From: Sanguinoderma infundibulare
Taxonomy: Eukaryota > Basidiomycota > Agaricomycetes > Polyporales > Polyporaceae
Reading direction: 5' to 3'
NCBI GenBank assembly: GCA_032821775.1
Contig: JAVLRN010000011.1
Location: 558,001-622,000 of the forward strand
Length of the DNA stretch: 64,000 nucleotides
Positions 57,101 to 64,000 of the stretch are shown here, one piece after another. The number at the start of each line of letters is the position of its first letter. Position 1 is the stretch's first letter. The notes beneath the pieces were generated by a model. It made no database searches and was not told where the DNA came from. It worked only from the letters and a program-made list of their open reading frames with translations. The translations under genes and the position numbers were made by a program.

Positions 57101-59569
57101 CTTGATGACGCGTTGGTGGATCGCTTTTCCGACACCGCCAAGGTTGGGCTTGAGTTTGAAAGTGGCGCGTTCCTCGGGAGACAGCTGCGCGATCTTGTTG
57201 TTTAACGGCTCGAGGACCTGGATCGTGCGATGGATAGCCTCGACATGGAAGTCGTATTCGTGACGCTCCTCTTCGCTGCGGTGAAGCGCCTCTTCGTAGA
57301 CATTCTTCTTGTGAGCGATGAATCCAGCGTCTTCGCTCTGGAACGTCGGTTGCGAAATCCACTCATCGTTGAGAACCGAGTTGCACATCTCGTCGCGTCC
57401 CGAGCACTGCACGTTGACCTCCTAGAAGCTCGTTAGTAGACATTCCGGACAAGAAAGTCGAAAGGCATACGTGCGCAGGAAGCTTGCGATAGCTCCCATA
57501 CCGAGTATGCAACTGATGCCTACTCGGGCGATCCAGCACGCCCATCGGCCGCGTCCAAGACTCCTCGAGTGCGGCCATCCGCTCCTTGCTCGCGTCCCAC
57601 CCGAGGATGTCCTTGAACTGCGCCATCAGCTCTCCATCCCCGAGGAACGACCGTGCTTCTCGGACGAGACGCGTCGTGTTGATGATGTCCTGAGTAAAGA
57701 GGTTGACGAGCTTCAGGAATTCGTTGTATGTCTCGCGGTTGTCCAGGACACGCTTCACACGTTCGAAGAAGTGGGTCTCATCGCTTGGATGGATCGAGCT
57801 TGCTCCCTGGACGGGCAGTGGAACAGGAGGGGGGAGGGCTACGGTCTGGTGGTGTGGATAGAATGCTTGCGGCGCTGGCTGTGGGGGTGCGCGAATGGGC
57901 GAGGGAGGTGCGGCGGCGGCAGCTTGGCGTTGGGCTAGTGCTGGGGAGGGAGCTTCACTCGACGCCTGAACTTTGGCTTTCTGCGGTGCAGATGAGTCGC
58001 GAAGACCAGCGCGATAATAAGCCTTGCGCACCTTATTAGCAGAAGCTTTGACGACAGGCTCCTTCTCCTTCTCCCGTTCGACCGGTTTCCTCTTCCTCTT
58101 CTGTCCAGCGGCGGCCGATCCCGTTGCATTCTCGTCCTTCGCCGCTCGCTTGGACTTCGACTCGCTTGCTTTTCGAGACTCTTCAAGCTTCGCAATGCGC
58201 GCGAGCTCCTCCTTCTGCACGCGTTCATCGGGGAGGAACTGCACAAAGTCGCGCATCAAGTCTGGCGAATCCTTGAGCAGGTCCATGATCTCGGTCATGA
58301 CCTCGCCCTTCGGATACCTCGCCGACAAACACGCTACCGACCACGACTCCATACGACTGATATCCGACTGGCCTTGGTTACCCGATTCCGCGAGGGTCTT
58401 GAGGAAGCGTTGGTACACGGCAGGCTGGTTCGCATATCGCGTCCGTAGTTTCTGAACAAACCCCAGCGCGGGTTTCAGGGACTCCTGAGAGACGACGGGT
58501 GCCTCCGGCTCAGGATTTACAATCTCTGCGACCCTCTCAGTGACTGTCTGTTGCTTGCCGTACTTGAAAGCGGCGTTGGTCGCCTGAGTCGTAGTTCCGG
58601 CAGGAGTAGTAACTGTGATGGTATTTGGGTCCGCGTTGTCACCAGTCTCAATGCGATAACCAGCAGGCAAGAAGGTGTTGAAACCTTGGATAAGAGCTGG
58701 GTGGCCGTGGAAGAGATTTGAGACGCGTTCGATGACTCCAGGTGTATCGATACTGTGGGTGATACACACGTAAGTATTTCTTGGGGTCTGTGAGAAGTCG
58801 ACCGAGCGAAACGGCTGCTGCTCATCGGCGTAGCACAAGGGCATCCGTCAGGGCGCCGTTCAGAAGGCGGCCGCTGAAGACGACGGAAGGCGGCAAGCGC
58901 CTTCGTCCCGACGGCACGGACCTCGGTCCCGTCTATGCGTTCCTCAACGAGAGCCCGAAGAACGTGGACAGTGCAAACTCAACCTGCTGGCCATGACACT
59001 TGGGATAGCGAGAGAGGTTATCATAGTGCGGATGAGGCGTGCGAGTGTAAACCCGGATAACGCGCGACCCCCGGACACGTCACGGAGTATGAGGGAGAGT
59101 TCAAGAAGCAGGACGAGCCGTCGCTGGAACAATAGAGCCGTGCACGGACGCAGAGCAGCGCGACAAAGGGGACGGATGTGCCACACGGCTCGATCGAGGG
59201 GGATGTAAAAGCAGAGATATGAGATGGAACTCACAGCTGACTCTTGAAATCCTTCATGATATCCAAGAACTTGTTGTACACCTCCGGTTGCTCCGCAAAT
59301 TGCAACTTGACCGAATCCAGGTAGCTGAGCGCGTCGCTCACGTTGAGCGGTCGATCTCCCCCGCCGTGCTGCTCGGGGGAGCCTGCCGCGGCAGGAATGT
59401 GTCCATCTGGAGGACCTAATGAGGTGGGGCTTTCGACAGGTTGGTTGGGAGGGTCGGTGTCCGTGGATTGGGGAGGAAGAAGACGTGGAGAGGGCGGCCT
59501 ACTTCGAGGAGTTGCACGACCGGCGGTCAATCTTCCCTCCATTGGAGCCCGTCCGTCGTGAACATCCAT
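54106..59569 (-). CDS. sin3: SIN3 transcriptional corepressor
   Basis: ATG at 59569 ([12 protein letters not shown]). Exons include 59235-59569, 57471-58752, 56214-57421, 55902-56153, 55637-55849 and 55468-55566, then smaller ones and a long last exon to TGA 54106. PAH1: [20 protein letters not shown] and [20 protein letters not shown], joined by IDTPGV across the first splice. PAH2: [20 protein letters not shown] and [23 protein letters not shown]3: [20 protein letters not shown]. The HDAC-interaction region follows (GSYRKLPA ... [20 protein letters not shown]), then [20 protein letters not shown]. The C-terminal domain ([20 protein letters not shown]) ends in a ~300-residue Pro/Ser/Ala-rich tail. 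SIN3 is the scaffold of Rpd3-type histone deacetylase complexes in the nucleus; PAH domains bind transcription factors. Three partial copies of its 5' part lie in this window. Confidence 0.93.
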
Positions 59570-60594
59570 CTAGCGCTCCTGTATGGTCCTGTCCTGGTAC
59601 TCGGCGCGTCCGTGAAGTTCTGTTGCGCCAAATGCAAAGTTAGAATCTTCCCGGACAGTTGGCACGTGTAGCTCGCACCTGGCAAAGTGGGACCTTCCGT
59701 GCCAGGCTTGCTTGCAAAACTGAATAGTGGGTGGATAGTACCAGCGACGAAGTGTTATGACCACAAGACGGTTATGAGCACAAGGCGGTCTGCTGTGGCT
59801 GAAGCCCTGGGCTCGGGGACTGCTCGGGGTGACGCCGTGACGCCGATGTGACTTTGCCGTTGATCACCGGATCACCTGTCACCGTGACCGCCCCGATGTG
59901 TGGCACACTGCCAGCTCTTAGTCCACGAACGATCATCCGGAACGCGATGTGGGTTTCTCTCCTCGATCCTACTTCTCAATCCTTTCTTTCTCGTACCGCG
60001 CCCCAAGTACTATTTTTCTGCCGGATGGGAACCCCGGCGCATACAGTAGCAGACCGCGACTGACCCAAACTGCCCGGGCCACTGACGGCAACGTCCGACG
60101 CTTAAGTGGTACTTTCACTACGCCATCGATCCGCCTCGTCTACCAGCGTCCATGACTAAAGCTTTAACTTGTCAAGGCGTTCAATGAGCGATTAGGGTCA
60201 TCGAGGTCGAAAAGTTGGCGAGAGCCTCGACGCGCACAAGACACAGGAGTCTTGAACCGATCCCCAGTCGTCAAGGTTGATCGGTAGAACACGAAGTGGG
60301 TCCTGAAATAAGTGAGGAAAGTACCCCGAGTCCTGGGCCTATACCCGTCTAGAGACAGGAAGTCATCGTACAAATGTATTATCCAAGAACCGAGTCAGGG
60401 AGAATAAGAGCATACATAACAGACAAGGCAGAGACGAAACTTGAGCCCATGTCAACAACCAACAGGGAGAGAAGATGGCCGGGCAGGAAGGCAGAATGCT
60501 GCAATTCTGGCCCCTCTATATAGTCCCGTCCCTCGAGGCGCACGGATCCGACGTCGCGTACTCGGTCATTGGGCGAGGGCTGCCGATATCCGTC
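59570..60594. other. SIN3 upstream region
   Basis: The first ~150 bp are shared with the SIN3 copies (GCTCGCACCTGG at 59671-59682, and a word CAACAGAA-type stretch just upstream of the ATG). The rest, to 60.6 kb, has no recognised gene. Confidence 0.5.
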
Positions 60595-61195
60595 TCACAA
60601 CCGACGTCCCTGGTTCACGGCTCGGGAACGTACCCCGTCCTCTGCGTGCCATCCTTGAAGGGAAGCCGCAACGTCGATCGCCCGAGTAACTGTTCCGGGA
60701 GTAGTAATCGTGATATTGGTATTGGGATCAGCGTTGTCGCCCGTCTCGATGCGATAGCCAGGTGGCAGGAAGGTGTTGAAGCCTTGGATGAGAGCGGGGT
60801 GACCGTGGAAGAGATTCAAGATGCGTTCGATGAGTTCTGGTGTGTCGATCTTAGCGCGAGATATGGTAAGCGATGATCCAACGAGCGATTGGAAGGGGGA
60901 GCAGGATGCGGATAAAGGCATGAGCCACATGGGCGAAGGCAGGTGCGAAGCAGGACGCGAACTAAGGAAGACATGAGGCACGAATCACAATCTACTCCAG
61001 ATATATCCAAGAACTGCTTGTGATACACCTCTGGTTGCTCTACAAAGTCCAGCTTGCCCGAATCCGAGGAGCTGATCACAGCGCTCTTATTGAGCGGTGG
61101 ACTGCGCTGCCCAGGAGAACCTACGGAGGCAGGAATATGAACATGTCCATCTGGATGGCCTAGTGAGATCGAGCGCTCGACAGGTTTGTCGTGTA
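60595..61195 (-). pseudogene. SIN3 5' fragment, copy A (PAH1, disrupted)
   Basis: Minus-strand similarity to SIN3 begins near 61190 (LGHPDGHVHIPASVGSPGQ), continues through SGKLDFVEQPEVYHKQFLDI and, after an interruption, [20 protein letters not shown] and [20 protein letters not shown]. The first PAH1 helix has lost the YLDSVKL core (SSSDSGKLDF). The end of exon 1 (DFKSQL plus GTGAGT donor) is replaced by unrelated [11 protein letters not shown], so splicing is disrupted, and no start codon matches SIN3. It is tandem with SIN3 and in the same orientation. Decayed duplicate. Confidence 0.75.
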
Positions 61196-61544
61196 GATCC
61201 CTCGAGTGCTCCTGTATATGTGCCGTCCGACCTGAAGTTTTAATCGGATGAAATCAAAAACTCCATCCGAGCCGGACAGCGCTGTGGTCCCCGAGGGAGC
61301 AGAGCAAACAAAGTTTTTTAATGCGATCGCCTTGAGACATTTATGAGACGCCACGCAAAGGCCTTGTCGAATGTTGCCTTTGATCACAATGGGACAACGA
61401 TGGGACAGAGTCCTATACGGTAATACCCCCGAGCACCAGCAGAGCGACACAACAAGACAACGGATATGCCAAACGATCCTGTAGTTAGCTCCATCCAAGT
61501 GGAGCTAACTCATGAACAGATACAGAACGGAGGGAAACTCACAG
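61196..61544. other. Spacer between two SIN3 fragments
   Basis: No gene recognised. It contains a 26-bp hairpin, listed separately. Confidence 0.4.
61484..61509. repeat. Perfect 10-bp inverted repeat (hairpin)
   Basis: GTTAGCTCCA at 61484-61493 pairs with TGGAGCTAAC at 61500-61509, with a 6-nt loop. It lies at the downstream end of SIN3 fragment B. Confidence 0.75.
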
Positions 61545-62045
61545 TTCATCCTTATAGTCCTTCACTTATCGTACACCCCCGGTTGTTCCGCAAACTGCAA
61601 CTTGACCGAGTCCAAGTAGTCGAGGGCATCGTTCACGTTCTGCGGTAGATCTCTCCGACTGTGGTGTTCGGGAGATCCGGCAGAGGCAGGAGTGCGTCCA
61701 TTGGGAGAGCCTAGTGAGGTGGGGCTCTCGATAGCTTGATTGGGAGTGTCGTTGTCCATGGATTGCGGAGAAAGAGGACGTGGAGAGGGCGTTCGAAAAG
61801 CAGAAGTTGTGCGGCTGGCATTCATTCTGCAGCATGTGTGAAACGGTTCATCCATCGAGTGCTCGTGTGCTCGGGGTGTCCGCGAAGCTCTGTCCGGTCA
61901 TGCAAAGTCAGAATCCTGCTCAGGCTGGAGTTGGCATGCCAAGAAGGCCGTCAGAGCCCGCACCTAGCAGAGTCGGTTATTCCAGAGGAGGTCTTCCCTG
62001 GAAATTAGCAAAAAAGCTGAATAGCGGATGGCTATGGTCGACGAC
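61545..62045 (-). pseudogene. SIN3 5' fragment, copy B (exon 1 plus promoter)
   Basis: From ATG 61855 the minus frame reads TPSPRPLSPQSMDNDTPNQA, IESPTSLGSPNGRTPASAGS and [20 protein letters not shown], matching SIN3 exon 1 closely. It stops at GVYDK plus TGA: about 11 nt of the SIN3 sequence after VYNK are missing, which shifts the frame, although the exon end AACT|GTGAG is still recognisable. No second exon follows. Upstream similarity to the SIN3 promoter continues to about 62045. Decayed tandem duplicate. Confidence 0.78.
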
Positions 62046-62938
62046 GAAGTGAAGTTATGAGCACCTGCTACGGTAGCTCAGTGGCTGAAACGTGGGGTCT
62101 TACGCTCACGTGGCCATAACACAGCGTTGTGCCAGACCACGCGGAGCCCGGCTATCGAGCTCAGAAGTTGGACTTCTCCCGCCTTGTATCTTTTCCTAGC
62201 GCATGTTTCGAAGTACTACTGTTCGTCGGCCAGATGGACACTCCTCGCATTTACTATGAGACCTGGACGGCGAATCACCCTGCCCGTCACAACCGTACTC
62301 GCTGTTCTCTTTCATGACTCGCGAAGTTCCCCGTTCCCTCAAATACGTCCCAATAGCCGTCGTCGTTGGTGCGTCTGCCATGTTCCGCATGCTGCGTCCA
62401 TCCATTAAACCGACTGCCGACGTCATTGAAAATCGGGCACGACGGGTGGGTCCAGGTGCACTGTGCTCGCGCTCGTGCTTGTGCTTTGGACTTTCGCTTT
62501 CGCACCTCGACATACTTTTATCGCTTGCTATCGTGCTATTCGTTACGCTGTGTCCTCTTGCTTACTTTTCCGTCCATCGCATGCTATCGCTGTCCCGACT
62601 GTCGTCGAGTTCCAACCACAACCAATTCAACCTCACACGTCCAAATAGATGTCGCGCTCTGTGCAGCCTCCTGTCGAGCTTTTACGGTGCATGCATGCGT
62701 GCTGCAAGTAAGCGCTGGATCAAGATAACAAACATACCAAACGACGTCCGCAGTCGTCATGGGCAGCTCTCTGCCTCGTGTACGTCTTTTCGATGACGCG
62801 TGAAAGCTATAGAGTCGAACCACAACTCGCTTCGCTTCTATGTTGCGTAACTTGCACTTCTCGTACTCGCAACACGAGATCCGTCGATGACAAACATACA
62901 TCTAGAAAGAATCTATGCAAGAGCTTGAGCTTTCCCAT
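62046..62938. other. Intergenic interval
   Basis: No gene recognised. TAGCTCAGTGG near 62073 resembles a Pol III A box, but no B box follows. Confidence 0.45.
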
Positions 62939-64000
62939 TTACAGGGTCTGCAACAGCTCGTGCAGCTTCAACAACACCACCTTTATCTCCTCCTCGCTTC
63001 CCACCGTGATTCGCAGGCATCCCGCACAGCCCGGCTCCCCGCCGCGGTACCGCACGACGACCCCTTCGTGCTCCGCAAGCGTCTTGTAGATCTTCTGCGC
63101 CCGGACGTTGTCAGGCGCTCCACCCTCGCCCTTTCCCTTCTCCAAGACGGGGACGACGACGAAGTTCGCGTCGTTCCCGCCGATGACTGTCCCAAGGCCG
63201 AGGGGCCGGAGATCGTCCAGACCGCGCAGGAGATCGCAGCGCGACTTGACGAGCGCCGAGACCTTGGTCTTCATGAGGTCGATGGCGGCGGGGGAGAGCG
63301 CGGATAGCGCTAACGAGGCGGTCGGGGTGGAGACGTTGTACGGGGCCTTGGTGTTCGTGAGGATTTGGACCAGGGCCGGGTGGGCGAACGCGATGCCTAG
63401 TCTGCACGCGAGTTGGCGGATGTGGTTTACACGTGGAAGACGGGACGTACCTAATGGCGGCGAGGCCGAAGCTCTTGCTCAGTGTCTGTGTTACGCACAG
63501 GTTGCCGTACTCTTGGAGGAGCGTGACTGCGCTCGCCTTCTCGTCGGCGAAATCGATGTAGGCCTCGTCGACGGTCACGATTCCTTTGAATTGCTCGTAT
63601 TCTAAGATGGCACGTATTGACGCGAGGGATATGAGCGTGCCGGTGGGGTTTCCTGGTGAGCATAGGAAGACGAGCTTTATGGAAGGGTCCGCGGAGATGG
63701 CCTTCTTCACCTGTTTCAGATGGCGTCAAAACCGGGCATTAACCATGCAGATGGCTCGTACAGGAAACCAAGCCGCGACAAACGCCCCGAGAAACGAAGC
63801 GGATACAAACTGGTGAAAAGAGAAGCTCACACCTCTTGGACGTTCACCGAGAACCTTCCCTTCTCGCCTCCCTCACCCTGATCCCCGCTCAGTACCAACG
63901 GAACCTTGACGACGCCCACGTCGTTCACCTGCGCGCACACCGAGTACATTCCGTACGTCGGGGGCGTAATCAGGATTTTGTCCGTTCCCGGCGCGACGCA
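62939..64000 (-). CDS. HIS5: Histidinol-phosphate aminotransferase, N-terminus beyond the window
   Basis: Three exons are visible: 63833 to the right edge, 63451-63710 and 62939-63401, ending TAA at 62939. The protein reads DKILITPPTYGMYSVCAQVN, LVFLCSPGNPTG (the aspartate-aminotransferase-fold I NPTG motif), GIVTVDEAYIDFA, TQTLSKSFGLA with the Lys that binds pyridoxal phosphate, APYNVSTPTA, and ends CLRITVGSEEEI. These are diagnostic of HisC-type enzymes (fold-type I PLP). The enzyme converts imidazole acetol-phosphate and glutamate to histidinol phosphate and 2-oxoglutarate in histidine biosynthesis, presumably cytosolic. All visible motifs are intact. The missing part is the first ~120-150 residues. 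The name follows the yeast gene. Confidence 0.9.

Noticed and set aside
62060..62140. tRNA-like start TAGCTCAGTGG near 62073
   Set aside because: Only an A box is present; there is no B box, T-arm or terminator at tRNA distance.
1..64000. LTR retrotransposon, reverse transcriptase, CRISPR array, rRNA or canonical tRNA
   Set aside because: Looked for reverse-transcriptase and integrase motifs, long direct terminal repeats, regular spacer arrays and complete cloverleaf signals while reading; none seen.

Overview
The window looks like nuclear DNA from a mushroom-forming basidiomycete (Agaricomycetes, possibly Polyporales). Evidence: GC-rich DNA, genes broken by many 45-60 nt GT-AG introns, a KDZ transposase with its CxC2 cysteine cluster, a DUF6533 seven-helix protein, and several protein families known to me only from Agaricomycetes. 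All exon models were built by hand from reading frame, splice sites and family knowledge. None has been tested against RNA or a database.

Layout. 1-12.2 kb: a partial F-box-like gene cut by the left edge, a T5orf172/GIY-YIG-like gene, a repeat-rich gap (2.4-5.2 kb), a lineage-specific 876-residue protein, a Zn2Cys6-like coiled-coil protein and a small unknown protein. 13.75-25.88 kb: a block bounded by 98-bp inverted repeats (about 84% identical). It holds a TET/JBP-like 2-oxoglutarate dioxygenase gene on + and four unrecognised multi-exon genes on -. 27.4-31.3 kb: a complete-looking KDZ transposase of about 1093 residues. 32.2-34.8 kb: a decayed glycogen debranching enzyme gene. 35.8-36.3 kb: a small intact five-exon gene. 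36.3-38.7 kb: repeats, a tRNA-like Pol III unit and paired palindromes.

38.6-64.0 kb: a mix of conserved genes and damaged copies. Intact conserved genes are a HAM1-like protein (DUF5923/DUF4449), a DUF6533 membrane protein, a GH18 chitinase, a class II (4EHP-like) eIF4E, the SIN3 corepressor and histidinol-phosphate aminotransferase (cut by the right edge). Damaged or partial copies are a PAH1-only SIN3 mini-gene at 38.8 kb, two broken SIN3 5' fragments at 60.6-61.9 kb, a truncated S1/P1 nuclease, and a CSN5 copy with a frameshift and a substituted JAMM histidine.

Three points deserve most attention. (1) The inverted-repeat block pairs a putative DNA-base dioxygenase with cargo genes near a KDZ transposase, an association reported for basidiomycetes. 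(2) The 10-bp palindrome ACTTGCAAGT occurs six times, always as close pairs (28-36 bp apart), and two pairs flank a tRNA-like Pol III unit. (3) Fragments of four housekeeping genes, three of them SIN3 copies that include promoter sequence, suggest repeated DNA-level duplication next to mobile DNA.
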